Shown here: positions 1 through 13,200 of the stretch, in pieces
How the letters are laid out: each line of letters opens with the position of its first letter
How positions within the stretch are numbered: position 1 is the stretch's first letter
Assembly (NCBI GenBank): GCA_013397865.1
Contig: VZTI01003104.1
Span: 8,485 to 72,484, forward strand
Direction of reading: 5' to 3'
From: Struthidea cinerea
Lineage: Eukaryota; Chordata; Aves; Passeriformes; Corcoracidae
DNA: 64,000 nt
Program-made: the position numbers and the translations under genes
Notes under the pieces: generated by a model
The model's database searches: none
The model's input: only the letters and a program-made list of their open reading frames with translations
Told to the model about the DNA's origin: nothing

Positions 1-1103
1 GGGGGGTTCACTACAGAATACAACAGGCAGGCAGCGCTACCAGGGATGAACCCAATCCCAGCAGCTCCTCTGGAATGTGCAAATAAAGCGCAGAGACAGC
101 CAAGAGCACCTGTGTCCTGCCAGCGCTGCAGGGCATGGCCTGTCCCCTAAGGTACGTGTGGAACTGATGCTACGGGAGGTCCAGCCTCAAGGTGGTGAAA
201 GGACATCAGCAAACAGAGACTCCAACTCCCACCTTCTGGGGTCAGGAAAGCTCCTTTCTCAATCTTTTCAAAGCAAAAGGCAATGGTGGGTTTAGCTAGT
301 ATGGAGCCATCACTCCCCACCCTCGGATCCACCATCTACCTTTGCCAGACAGACCAAGGGCTGAGTGCATCCGAGTCCTGGGGATGAGCCAGAATCTCAA
401 GGAAAGCATTTTGTGAGATCATGTCTGCACCGGAAAAGATTCTCTCATTCTGAAACTGATTTTGAAATTCTCAAAATTACAGTACTTTACAATACAAAAT
501 GTCTCCATTCGGTATTACGTCATTTTACTCCTTCTGGGATTATAATTATTAAAAACACTCAACTTTCTAGAAAGGACAGAACACCACAAAAGAGACCAAA
601 GAGTAACGGGAAGGCTGCTGCAGTATATCAAAACCAATTTAGTGCAAAGGAGAAGGGGACTTTCAAGAATGGTTGATGAAAAGTGTTCTTCATATGTTCA
701 TTTGGAGAAAAGGCATTGGTTTAACCTCTGAATGAGATCAGGCTGCCAGCTTCTATCCTGAAGCTTAGAACATCAACACAAAAGGACTGAAACACAATAT
801 GCATGGCCATTAAAAAATAGTATTATATATAGATATATATATAGAGAGAGGGAGATGTTTTCCACGTATGGTATTTAGTTATAGGAAAGTGTCCCTGCAG
901 ACAGGCATTTTCTGCCATCAGGTTCTTTTGGGCCATTTCACACACTGATATTGATTATGCGTCTCTTTGCCAAGGTCTAAAGCACGGGCTGAGCGCAGAG
1001 TCCCTTTGGGTGGGATGATTGTTTTCCAGTGCCCCCACAGCTGCCGTGTTCCCTGGGCATGCGGGGACACTCGACCCTCCACCTTGGCCGGCCGCGGGAC
1101 GGC
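1..1103 (-). other. MARCHF2: MARCHF2 3' UTR (left end outside the window)
   Basis: This is sequence directly after the MARCHF2 stop on the minus strand, with no other gene visible. I find no AATAAA on the minus strand here, only weak variants such as AGTAAA near 530. The transcript therefore probably ends beyond the window. A TA-rich microsatellite lies at 821-853. Confidence 0.6.
821..853. repeat. TA/GA-rich microsatellite
   Basis: An alternating tattatatatagatatatatat tract runs into a short GA run, within the probable MARCHF2 3' UTR. It is a simple repeat seen directly. Confidence 0.85.
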
Positions 1104-1262
1104 TCAGACGGTGGTCTCATCCGCGGTCTTCTTCATGAGCTTGGCGGAGATGAGGGAGTGGGGCACGGGGTGAGGGCTCCGCGAGGCTGGGATCATCAGG
1201 CGGACTTTCTGGTTGGTCCTTCGCCACTCCGAGTACAGCTGGCAGTGGTAGCGGAACGAGAC
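1104..1262 (-). CDS. MARCHF2: MARCHF2 coding exon 4 (C-terminal tail)
   Basis: This exon encodes residues 195-246 and a TGA stop at 1106-1104. It begins [20 protein letters not shown], the conserved juxtamembrane segment, and ends KKTADETTV. The middle of the tail (residues about 218-233, rich in S, P and H) is less conserved. The last four residues, ETTV, keep the T-x-V pattern of a class I PDZ ligand. The acceptor is CGCCAG before 1262. Confidence 0.96.
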   Translation of the reverse strand, partial: VSFRYHCQLYSEWRRTNQKVRLMIPASRSPHPVPHSLISAKLMKKTADETTV

Positions 1263-4200
1263 CTGGCGGGCGAGAACGCAGCGCTCTGTCACCGACCCCC
1301 GCCACTCGCACCGGAGGGACAGCCAGATGCCAGCACCCCTCCGCCTCTGGGGATCCCTCATCCTGAGGCAAGGGAGGCAGCACTGACCCCGACACGGTTT
1401 GGGGCCCTCCATGTCCCCAGCCTCTGACAAGCCATCAATCCTGGTGACACCAGGCTGAGCAGGGCACAGCCAAAGGGGCCTTCTGGGCAGCACCAGCAGA
1501 GTGGGATGGGGTTTGCTCAGCTGGGTTTAGGTTGGGGCTGGTGAAGTGTGGTGGGGATGAGCTACAACTCGCCCCGCCATCCAGCCAGCACCTTGGTGGG
1601 GCAAAACAAGGGTCTGAATCCCGCCAGCCTCCTCCCATCTCACAGATCCCAGGGGAACTTCTGTGCCCTGCGCAAAAACCTTCCCTCCTTGGTCTGCAAC
1701 AACAGGACAGCAGCTGGACTCATTTTTTTCTGACAACAACGTGGCCTAGGAGACTTGTCCACCCAGAGGGAGAGAGAGGAGGATGCAAAGGCTGGAGGGA
1801 CCCGGAGCAGCCCAGCAGAGGCAGGAGCTGGCCCTGCAGTTTCAGAGCAGCCCTGCAAGGGGAGCTTCGAGCTCGGCTTAAATACCGAATCCAGTCAGCC
1901 ACTGATATAAACCAGGCTTTCTTACAGGAAGCATTTAGCTGGCAACTAGGACGTACCAGGAAGTGAATCTGACACGGAAAACTCAGTAAAACTATTACTT
2001 TTGCATGGGTCTATGACACATCTTATGAGAAATGAAGCTGTGGCACTGAGATAATTGAGCTTATTGATCTGTGCACACCCCTCCTTCCTGTTGGCAGAGG
2101 GACTGTGGCAATAAGGTTGTTTGCTGACAAATGCATCTCCCCATCTTCAGAGAATGGGGAGCTAATGGTGGAAACCTCATGGAAGGCTCCTGCTCCTCAC
2201 AAAGCCTCTCTCACAATCCTTACGCTTATTATCGCTGCGAACCCCCTCCCACATATCAGCCCCTGGTACTGCACAGCCCAGGGTTGAATGAGCTGAATAT
2301 GAACAAAGGGGCTTCACCTAATGTCCTCCTCTGCTCAAGGAAAAGTGAAGCACAGCAGAGTTAGGGCCATTTTAGTCAGGACTTGTTACTGCACAAACAT
2401 TTTTCCATTTCCTCCAGGTTTCCAGCTCCTCCCCACCAGTCCTGAGATGGAGAAGATGGAAACACTTCCTCTTAAGGCTTCCACTTTTAGCTTGGCTTCC
2501 TACAGAAACAAGCTTCATGCAGGAACATGCAGCATGGAGACCTCCCTCCATGGCTCCCGTGCAAAGAGTGGCTCCAGCTTTGCCCCCAGGCACTCTCATC
2601 CCCAGAGCAGGGACTGCTGCAGCACCAGCTCATCCTGCCCTGGCTGCTGAGTCTGTGGGGGAGAGTTGTAAGGAGTGTCCAGCCCCACAGGAAGGGGTTA
2701 CTTTGAGAAATTGGAACACGACACAGCAGGGAAATGGACTGGGGAATTTATATTGCCCACAGAACTGCCAGCTTTTTGGGGTCCCACTATTTCTCCTGCA
2801 GCAACTGCACTTCTTCCCTTCCCAAAATGGTGTTTCCCAGCAAGCAGTTGGAAAAGGGCATTGACAGGGCATGAGCACACACAGAGCTTGGAATAGGAGA
2901 GCCCAAATCAAGATCCAAACCCAGCAACACAAGACAAAAAAAGTGAATGGGAAACAGAGGGAAGTCCCTGGCCTGGGAGCCCCCGGAGAGAGCAGCCCTG
3001 CTGAGCCTCCGCTTGTGCCACACCCAAACCCACATTCCCTGTCCTGCTCTTCGCAGCTCCCTGCAAGCTACAAGTTCCTTGCCCCCTAATTCAGCACATC
3101 TGGAGATGCCAAATGAGGCATCTGCAGGAAGCTCTTTCCCAGCACGGATCAGTTTAACACCCAAATTGGCTCAAGTGCAGGTTCCCGGCAATCCCCAGTG
3201 CCCCCCATGCAGTAGTGGGCCAGGGCAGGTTGGCTACCAAGCCTTGACTCGGGGCCGACCACACAACCCAGCATCAGAGAAGCCACAGATTTCCCCATGG
3301 CCAGAGAGTTCCTTGCACACACCTTCTGTGTTACCCGCACCTTAAAAATACTGCGTAGGAATTCGTTTCCTTGTGGCCAGAGATCCCCAAGGCCAGTCTG
3401 CCCCAGCTGGGCACGGCCGGTCTGTGCTGAGCAGCAAAAGCACAGGGGGGAAACGATGGTAAATTATTTAGGAGTCAAACGTGTTCCAGATTTTACTTTT
3501 CCCCTGCACTGCCCAGGTACCAAGTTTGTATTTCTTCTTGTACCAGAGATGGGCCACTGCCTGACCCAGCCCCAAGCCCTTCCCACCCAGCCCCAGCCCC
3601 AGCCCCAGCCCCATCCCAGCTCCAGCACGTCTGTGCCAGATACCTGACACTTGGGGAACACTGTGACAGTCTGGAAAGCAGATGACCAGGAAGTGGTCTT
3701 CCATTCTCAGCAACAACTTTAGCAGCTTGCGCATGAAGATAACTAAATGGACATTCAAGTGGAAGAGCCCAAGGTGTTCTCACACAGGGAGGCAGAAATA
3801 GCAGGTGGCACCGACGAGGTGTGAGCCAGTGCTTCCAGCTCCTGTTTGAGCAGGAGCAGGACCCCGGCAGCTGGCACTTACCAGCGTCCAAAGGACGTAG
3901 ATCGTGAAAAGTGCTATAGTGAGTGCTATGAGTCCGATGGCCTCCAGCCGGCTGTTGAACTGCAAGTGGTCCTGGGCCCCGCGCAGACACAGCCAGCCCG
4001 AGATTGCCGCCAGAGGAGTGATGAACAGGAAACACACCATGTCGCAGAACAGGGTCCTCTTCTCATTGCGGGGCCCAGGGTCCTTCAGCCACTGCGGGAA
4101 GGATGGGAGAAGGGGATCAGCCCGTGACAGGCAGCGCGCACGGCGGGCGGGAGGAGCTGGGGAGCTCTCGCTTGCACTGTGCAGTCTGGATGAACCTGCT

Positions 4201-7200
4201 TGACTCACATAAACCTTCTCCACAATGGAACCAGAGAGTGTCCAGTCTAGGTTTAACAACTAACAAGGGAAATGGAAGAAACAGCTAAAGAATGTGTACA
4301 GGGGAAGGCAGTCACAAATACAGAAGCTCCTGGGCTCTCCTCTGGAGTAGTGAGGAGCAGGCACTGCAGGATGTCAGTTCAGTAAAGCCTGGCTTAATAT
4401 TCATCTGACAGGTCTTGGACTGAGCTTCAACAGAAACACACCCAGGACTCCGTAACTGGTGAAGGTTACTGGTGGGAAACAGGGGCACTGGGGTCTGCAG
4501 CAAGGCCAAGCCATAAGAGCATCTGTCCCAAATCTAGCCCTCGGATTCCTTTGGGAGAATCACAGCATTTTAGAGTTTCACAGGCGATCTCCAAATGTCT
4601 CCTTCTTTTGGGAGTCCTGACTTGCTTCCAGTGTGGGTTAATTTTAGATACTTAACTTCAGCAACAGCAATTGTTCTATTTTCCTGGGATTATGCTATTT
4701 TCAGCCTTTCCTTTCTTAGAATAGCAAGAAGCTGTGGTTCCTACAGATACCAAATTGTTACAGCACATCTTTACTGGGATCTATGTGTGCTGGCCTGCAG
4801 ATTCTTCCTTCTTCCCTGCACAAAGATGGCCGCCTCATTCAGGATTTTAAAATTTTATTTTTAAATAAAACTTGGGAGAATATTATTGAAAAGGCACAGG
4901 CAGAGCAGGGAAGAGACTATCAGGGTCTGGGCTGTCAGGCCAGTCAGGCCAATCCTACTGCCAGACTTGGAGTATGGTACCTGCTTTGGAAAAGACAGCT
5001 TGGGAAGGGACCCATCTGAGAGCTCCGCACACAAAGCTCCTTTCCTACTCGGAAGCCACCATTTAAGTAGCAATACAGAAGTGGTGGTGGCAGGTATGCA
5101 AGAAATTAGTGAGACCTCAGGACAGGTGACCTGAGGACATGGCTGGCCAGAGGCAGACAGAGAGAGCAGGCCCAGAGGGAACCAGGGCAGGGGACACACA
5201 GGTGAGTGCAGATTTAACTGCAGCAAGGATTTCAGTGAGACAGAGCAGAAGGGTAAGAATGGGACTGGAAGCACAGCCAACTTTTGTGGAAATGGGAAAG
5301 ACAAGGGGGAGCTGGCAAACCCGGGCATGGAATAGGGGAGTAGCTGGGCTGGTTAGCAGCACCTGGGACAGGACACTGAGAGTGCCATGAGTGAAGGAGA
5401 GGATGCTGCAGTGACAGGTATGAGCCTGGCCAGGAATTTCAGCTGGGAGGACTCATAACCACGATATTTTAGGGATGTGACCTGAATCATCTGAACACTT
5501 CTGTGGTAACAGTCAAGGAACTTTCATTGATTCTGAAGCCATTTGGAGCATGACTTGATGGGCAGACAGCCAGAAGAAAACCTCAAAGAATCACAGAATC
5601 ACTAAGATTGGAAAAGACTTCCAAGATCATCAAGTCCAACCATCAACCCAGCACCACCTCCAAACCATGTCCTTAAGTCATCCACACATTTTTTGAACAC
5701 TTCAAGGGATAGTGACTCCACCAGTGTCCTGGCAGCCTGTTCTAGTGCCTCACAACCCTTTCCACGAAGAAATTTTCCCAATATCCAACCTAAATCTCCC
5801 CTGGCACACCTTGAGGCCATTTCCTCTCGTCCTGTCCCTTGTTCCCTGGGAGCAGAGCCTGACCCCCACCTGGCTGCATCTTCCTGTCAGGGAGTTGTGG
5901 AGATCCAGAAGGTCCCCCCCAAACCTCTTTTTCCCCAGGCTGAGCCCCACCCCAGCTGCTTCTGGTGCTCCAGATCCTTCCCCAGCTCTCTTGCCCTTCT
6001 CTGGACACAGTCCAGCATCTCAGTGTCTTTTCTTGGAGTAAGGGGTCACCCCAGGATTTGAGGTGGGGCCTCACCAGTGCCCAGCACAGGGGGATGGTCA
6101 CTGCCCTGGTCCTGCTGGCCACACTGTGGCTGGTACAGGCCAGGTGCCATTGGTCTTCTTGGCCACCTGGGCTCATATTCAGCCACTGCTGACCAGCACC
6201 ACCAGGTCCTTCTCCACCAGGCAGCTTTCAGAGCAGGCAGAACTGTCTTTTGGACAGGAGCTGGGAGAAGGGAGGCAGACCTGCAGGTCCCCCCTTGCAT
6301 GGTTCTGCAGAGGAGATCAGTGTGATGAGCTGCGTGGGGACGATAAAGACCACACCTGCAGTCTGAGCAGCCCTGGGAGGAAGCGAGGGTGGACAGCAAC
6401 TCATTGGCACAGGAAAGCTGCTCCCACACACAGCACCTCCTGGGCAGCCCCAGTGCTCAAACCCAGCCACGTGCCAGGCTCTCCCCAGTCCAACCAGGAC
6501 AGGGTTGCCTGGTGACACAGCACTCAGGTGAGTGCCAAATCACCCCGTCTGGACCAAGTTCCCTCTAGCAGCAAGCCCAGAGCACTCCATTCCCTGCAAC
6601 AGGACATATTGGGACACTTTTGACCCTTGTACAATAAGAAGCTCAGGCAGATAGGTATTTTACTGCATCTTAATTCTATTTATATTCCTTGTGACTTTTG
6701 AAACTCCTTCCTCCTCCCCAAGATGGCAGCCAAACATATAAAGGCAGGAAGCAAATTAATTTCCTTTTGAAGTAGTTGATTTACTTTGCCAATATGCACT
6801 GACACAGTAAAAAAATGGAACACAATAAGCCACCCTAAGGGCGCAGCATTTCTGGCACAGCAACATATTGGTGCATACGGGACTTTAAATAAACTTTGCA
6901 AACAATCCATAAAGTGGTCAGACAGATTAAACAACTTTTGTAGGGAAAACTATCAAGTAAGCACGGGAAAGCAAAAAAAGCACAACTTGGTCTTCTTCCA
7001 GCAGCTTCCACACTGCAATCATGTCTGAGACTGAAGGGAAGGAGGCAGAGGTGGCTGCTTGCTGCCCATCTGGGCTATGAGCTGAGTCCTAGATCCTGCT
7101 TGAAACAACTTCTCTCTGCTTGTGTGACAGAATTCTGGGTACAACCATATTTCTTTGTCCTCTGGCATGATCCTGAGGCTTTCCCAGATTATGGGATCAG

Positions 7201-10200
7201 CAGGGTTGTGGAAGGGAACTCACTTCTTAGAGCCACAGCAGGGCTATGGGATGATGAGAGGCTGACCTTTGGGTGCTGCAGTGCCCATGAAGCTTGGGTG
7301 AGCCCAGGTGATGGGAGGCAGGAGAGAAGCAGGCAGTAAAAGGCACCAGGACATCATCAGCTCCCCTGGAAGCCAAGAGCAGAGCTCAAAGCATATCAGA
7401 GCAGTCTCCCAGCCTGTCCATTCCAGCACCTGCTGCTCCATGTATCTCAGGGCTGGGCTGCATTCTGCCCCTCGGGACCAAGGGGAGTAGACAGAAGAGG
7501 GACTCTCCCAGCAGCACTCAGCACCTTGCAGTCTGTCTGGGGGCTTATAAATGGGTGTTTTAAAAATTAGCTTTCATTGATTTTTACAGCTGACTTGTGG
7601 CCAAATGTCCATGGCCGTGAGCTGTCAGCCCGTTTCACAAACACGTCCCACGCAGCACCCAGGGAGCACAGTACCGGCACTGCAGGGACCAGCACGCTCC
7701 AGCCAGCACGTGCTGACATCTCTCCCAGCCTTGCAGCTGGACCACTCGCTCTGGTGGGCATGAGTGAGGATGAGTGTGACCTGCCAACCTCACCAGCTGA
7801 CCCTGCCAGAGTTCCCCACGTGCTTCACAGCCACAGCATGATGGCAAGCCACAGCACCACACAAGTATTTGGCTGCATTACAAAACAGCCCACATGCTTT
7901 CTGCCCACCAAACAATTACCCTGTGGCTTCTCAGGTGCCTGTTGATTTTCCTTCCACTGCTGACCTGGAGCCTGGCTATAAAAGACAGAAAAAAATCACA
8001 TGATCTTAATCACAGCAGCACTATTAGCCCTGTCCCTGGCCTGAGAAACATGTTGAATCAAAAAATACAACTTCAGATGAGGGACTGTCACATCCCTCCT
8101 CTGGGCCTGCACCAAAACCTTCTTGCAGGCCATCAGGCTCCACGGGCAGCCCCAGCAGAACGGTCCTGTTTCTGTCACCAAGGTGGGAAGGGATGTTTTC
8201 TGACAGAGTACCCAGAGTTCAGGAAGCCAAGACCCAGAAATGCCCCGAGCCCCACAAGCAAAGCAGTCAAATGCTGCAGCACAAAGCTGCCCCTCCTCAT
8301 CCTCCTTTCCCTAACTACCTGCCACCGACACTCCACAAACCTCCACAAACCAAATCTCTGTTGTACGGGCACGAAAGCCTTCCCTACGCCCTCAGCTGCT
8401 GGGCAGCACAGGGCTCTGGGCTGACCCAAGAGATTCAGGAGCACTAGAAATGGTGGACAGGAGAGGAACAGACCCAAGCAGTGCTGCAGGTCACTGGGAC
8501 ACTTTCCTCCAGAGCAGCACGTGCTTCCATGGTTGGTGTCACCACGGCAAATGCCACACCACGACATGCGCAAATACGGGATCACAGCACCGCCAGCAGC
8601 TGCACCTCAGAGAAAGCCCACTGGTCTTCTGGATCATCACAGCACAGACAGGCGTGGACAAAGTGGTGAAGACAGACACGTAAGGAAGACACTAGTGCTG
8701 GTGAGTGCCAAGAGTGCAGGGATGAAGTATTCCCCGTTTTGGCCCCAAACAGGCCATTGCAGTTTGCAGAGCAGTGCCCGGGACTGCACGGAGAAGTGCC
8801 AAGAGGATTTCATGTGGGATCTGCAAACAGCATCTCCAGACAGCAAACGCAAGTAAAGAGAGAAAGGAAAATATCAGAGGAGTGGGAACTCAGCTGGAAC
8901 CAAGAGGGATTTGTTTTTCACTAGATCCAGGAGTCTAAAAGAGGTGTGCATTGAGCAAGGAGAGAGATGGGCAGGGGAAGGGTAGAGTAACACAGATCAG
9001 ACAACGGTGCAGTGAGTTCAGCACAAGAGTTCGAGGAAAGCAAAGGGAAAAGTCTGCCTGCAAGGAAGATAAGGCTGGAGGAAGGGTGGGGGAGAGCTTA
9101 TATCACAGCTCAGTTCTCTGAACTGGAGGGGGGGCAGTGAGCGCTGCACCGGGCACTGCGCCCAGAGGCAAAATTTCTTCCCCTAATAATGTAAGCAGAA
9201 GTAACATCACAATTCCTGCCTGCAAACCTCCCTTTGCGTGTTCCAGGGACATCTCTGCAGCACCTCCCACTGCCACAGAGGTGCAGGAGACTCAGGAGAC
9301 AAAGCAGAAGGACTGCACATGACAGACCCATGGGAGGTGTCCCCTACTCCAGCATGACCCACACCGTCAAGCAACACCTCAGAGAATTTCAAACACATTT
9401 CATTGCATGTGACATTGTGTTTGAAAGTTGTACTTTCAAGAGACAAAAAAATAATCCACTGACCTACATAAAATATCCAGTTTAAGTGAACCAAAAGTAT
9501 TAGCAATCATTGAAAAGTAATCATTCTTAATCAAAGCTGCACCATAAACTCCAAGAAAAACAGGAGGAGCAAAAAACTGTCAGGCTCCTGTACAGCACAG
9601 CACCCTTGGAAGGAGGAGCTGTTTTGAGGAGGCAAGGAGCATACAAGAATCACTAAAGCAGCCCATTTATAAATCAAGCTGTTAACACACACATTGCTGG
9701 AAAACACCAGCACTGAAGACATAGAAGCAGAATTTTCTTGGAACTCCCTCACGAGACTTGCTTGCAAGAACAGAAATAGGGAAACAAAAGGTGTGACTGG
9801 ACTGCTCCAATAGTGACTGGTTCACCAGAGAAATCTTTTTTGGAATTAGTCAGATGTCTTAAATGATGCCTTAGTGATGTCTTAAATGAGTTTTGCCTTA
9901 GCAAAGGTATTAAATGCTTGGAGAAGCATTATGAACAAGTCCTGCACTACACTTGGTAGCTTTCACCATGAGAGTATGTTGACTTTCAACCTGTAATTTT
10001 AGCAAAGCCAGAGCCTTGGTCTCTGCACCAGCAGTTTGTGTCCACTCTCAGAGCAGAGACCTGAAACCTCCTGGCTCCTCTCCCTGGTATTTGCATGATG
10101 TGTGAGCAAAAATACACCCTTCCTCTGGAGTATGGAGTGATCTTTGCTGGGACTAAACAGCTGCTGCTCTGACACCTGCCGGACCTGCAGCCCTGGGACA

Positions 10201-13200
10201 TTTCTGCAGAGACCTGGGCTGGGGCACAGACCTGACCCCCCATGCCAGGACTGCACCCAGCCGACGGAGCTGGGAAACCAAAGCTGGCTCACACCGCAGG
10301 GGCAGATGGCCCCAAACAGGAGTCTTTGGGCTGCCCAGGCGGTGTTTCTCTTCAGCCCATTGAGAAACAGAGGGGACAAAATTAACAATAGCTTGAGGCT
10401 AAAACACTTTACAAGTGGTTAATGAAATGAAGAGAGAAATGAGAGGGTCGGTGCCACAGCAAAACACACAGAACAAGGCAGCCATGGAAAGGAAACACTT
10501 TTGTTGGTAACCTGGGAAAGTAAAAATGGGCAGGAGTGGGCCCACATACACCAATACAGACCAACTCACACACCCACCTCCCTCTGTGGGCAGTGGGCTG
10601 CAGCCAGGGAGGAGGCCAGGAGCTGTGCAGAAGGGCTCGTGGCTGTAGAAACACAGCCACACTGTCACCCTTAGTAATGCTTTCTGGAAATACACAGCAC
10701 ATCCAACACAGTCCCAAATGTCTCCATCCACACAGCTCTGCCTGAAATCCCAAAGTATCGCCAGCAGGAAAAGCACTTTGTAAGAGAAAATAGGTTTGTG
10801 ATGGATTTTGCCCCAGACCAAAGGGAAGAGTTTATGTGGAAGGAAGGACACTAAGGACGGCGGCAGGGGAGGCAATGTTTTGACTCATTCACAAGTTGTC
10901 TGTGACACCACTTATCCTGGTTCTCCTACAGCCAGGAAGAGCCAGGCTCCTCCAGACAAGTTGACACACCCTAACTTAGAGGCAGGAATTAATTGATCAC
11001 AAGAGGTATTCCATTCTCTCCATACACTATACAGGACTTTAAAGAACAAGGTCTGGGTGAGGCACATTTAAGGCATGAAACATTAGGACAAATAAACTCA
11101 ATCATGCCCAGAGAACTGTATGACCACCTGTGGCCTGGGAGAAAGAGGTGTCCAAGCTGCAGCAATCCTTCAGGTCCAAAGGCCTGTGCTCTTCCTTCTA
11201 CCATGCTCTGGACAGCAAAGGCACAGATACTCCCTGAAGAAGAATCCTGAGCAGTAACTGGGCATTTCCTGTGCATGATATTATTAGAATGAAGAGGAAA
11301 GTACCTCCTCCAGGAAAGCTGTGTGTGCTGCAACTGACACTTCAAACACTTCATCTAAATATCAAATGCCAAAATCTTCCAGGCAGCACAGAAAGTATTT
11401 TGCCTTTTTTGACTATGCCAGCCATGCTGGCTAGAGTGTCATGGAGTCAGATCACTTCCCTGCAAACACATGGAGGCCTACTAAATTAACAATCATATAG
11501 GAAAATCAAGTATTGGAAAACCATCCCTCTCCAACGTTTGGCCATTTTGTTCTCTGCTGGGGACATGCTCCTCACTCAAGAACCCTGGTCCACAACTGTC
11601 TTGTGCTGGAGACCACTTCAGAGCCGAGCAGAAGCCATTCTGTCCTCTCACAGCACAGGCAGCAGCATCCTGCACCTCTGGCTACAGAACTCTCCACCCA
11701 GGGCTGCAGGTCAATTCTCCATCTCCACCTGCAGGGGTTCAAAACATGCCCCCCAAAAGCACTCAGCCCATTATCTCACAGCCTGACAGTTTACTAAAGC
11801 CTTTCATGTTTTTTTTAGCTTTCAACCAGCTTCCTAGTTAAAAAATAGCTCAGCTAGGCTGAACTGCAGGAGATATTTCCCCCACACACATGGGCCAGCC
11901 TGTGGCTGCCAGAGCTGGCTCTGGGCTCAGATGAGTTCCCCACTCCGGGTTCAGAGATCAGGCACACTGGCAGTCAACACTGTTACTGTTTTTACATTGA
12001 AGAGACCACAACATAAATCAATGGCTGCTTAAAGAAAACAAAAATACAATTCTATTAACAAATTATCTTTAATCCATACTGGACAAAGTTGACACCTTCT
12101 CTCTGTAAAGAAGGCTGCAAAATGCAGTTACTGTTTGTGAAGTGCTCGGATGTCACAGCAATAAGTACCCCAGAGAAGCTTGTGAGAAAATGAAGAGTTT
12201 GGTCTTGGTGAGCAGGGACACGAGCACACAGCAGGATTAACAAAGTTAGCTAGTGAGCATCTTCCATCCATGCACTGCGGCTGGAAGACACAGCCTGTGA
12301 CCATGAAGGCCACACTGCAACACAGATAGATAAGAGGCCTGAAGTAAAAACTAAGGCAATTTTGGTCATGGTGTTTCCTGACTTCCAAGAAATCAGGAAG
12401 TTTACACAGAAGCATTTCAACTTGACCATGTAGCTTCCCCCCAGCACTCACCAAAATGTCTCCTGCAGCCCACAGTCAGCCTCAGGCCCTCTCCTTCTGA
12501 AGGATCTTCAAAACCACATGGACAAAGCCAGTTCTTAATGAAGCTGATGGTCCCTTCCCAGAGATCAGCTGTGCTACCAGCGACCGCTGCAGCCTCTATG
12601 ACCAGCTCTAAGCTTCCCCAGGCTGGAAAGGCAGGACATGGCAGAGCCAACAGCAAGAGCTGCTTTCTCCTCAGAGGCCCAACAGCAGCAGGCAGCATGT
12701 TACTGAATTCCCTTGTGGCCAGGTGACAGCAAAAGAGAGCTAGAATGATTGGACAGCCTTTCACACATGGAACAGACCCTTTCATCAGCACCACTGCCAC
12801 GCAGCATGCTCCTGCATCATTCCTAGTCCTAATCTCCACCCATTTATCCTCTGCTCTTAATTTCTATTTTGATGTCCCAGCTTTACTTGGTGAGCAGTGG
12901 ATTTTTGTCAGGGCTCCTCAACAGCACACTCACCACAAACATCACTTCCCCCAAAGTTTCAAAACACTCCCCACCCCTCCCCACAACCAAGAAACGCAGA
13001 ACTTCCCAGATAAGGTGGCTGGGGGAACAGTGACATTTTTAAATTACTAAGCAGCCTCTTTCCCCAATCCTCTTCTCAGAAACAGATGAACAACTTGGGG
13101 ATGACAGTTCCCAAAACTATTTGGTGAAGAGCTGCAGCCCGGTCTGGTGTGGGATGAGATTGCACCAGACTGCAGGCAGAGCGTTAATGGCAAGTGCCAG

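Noticed and set aside
70..100. AATAAA on the plus strand near position 84 as the end of a convergent gene
   Set aside because: No plus-strand coding exon is found upstream within the window, and it cannot be tested with only 84 bases to its left.
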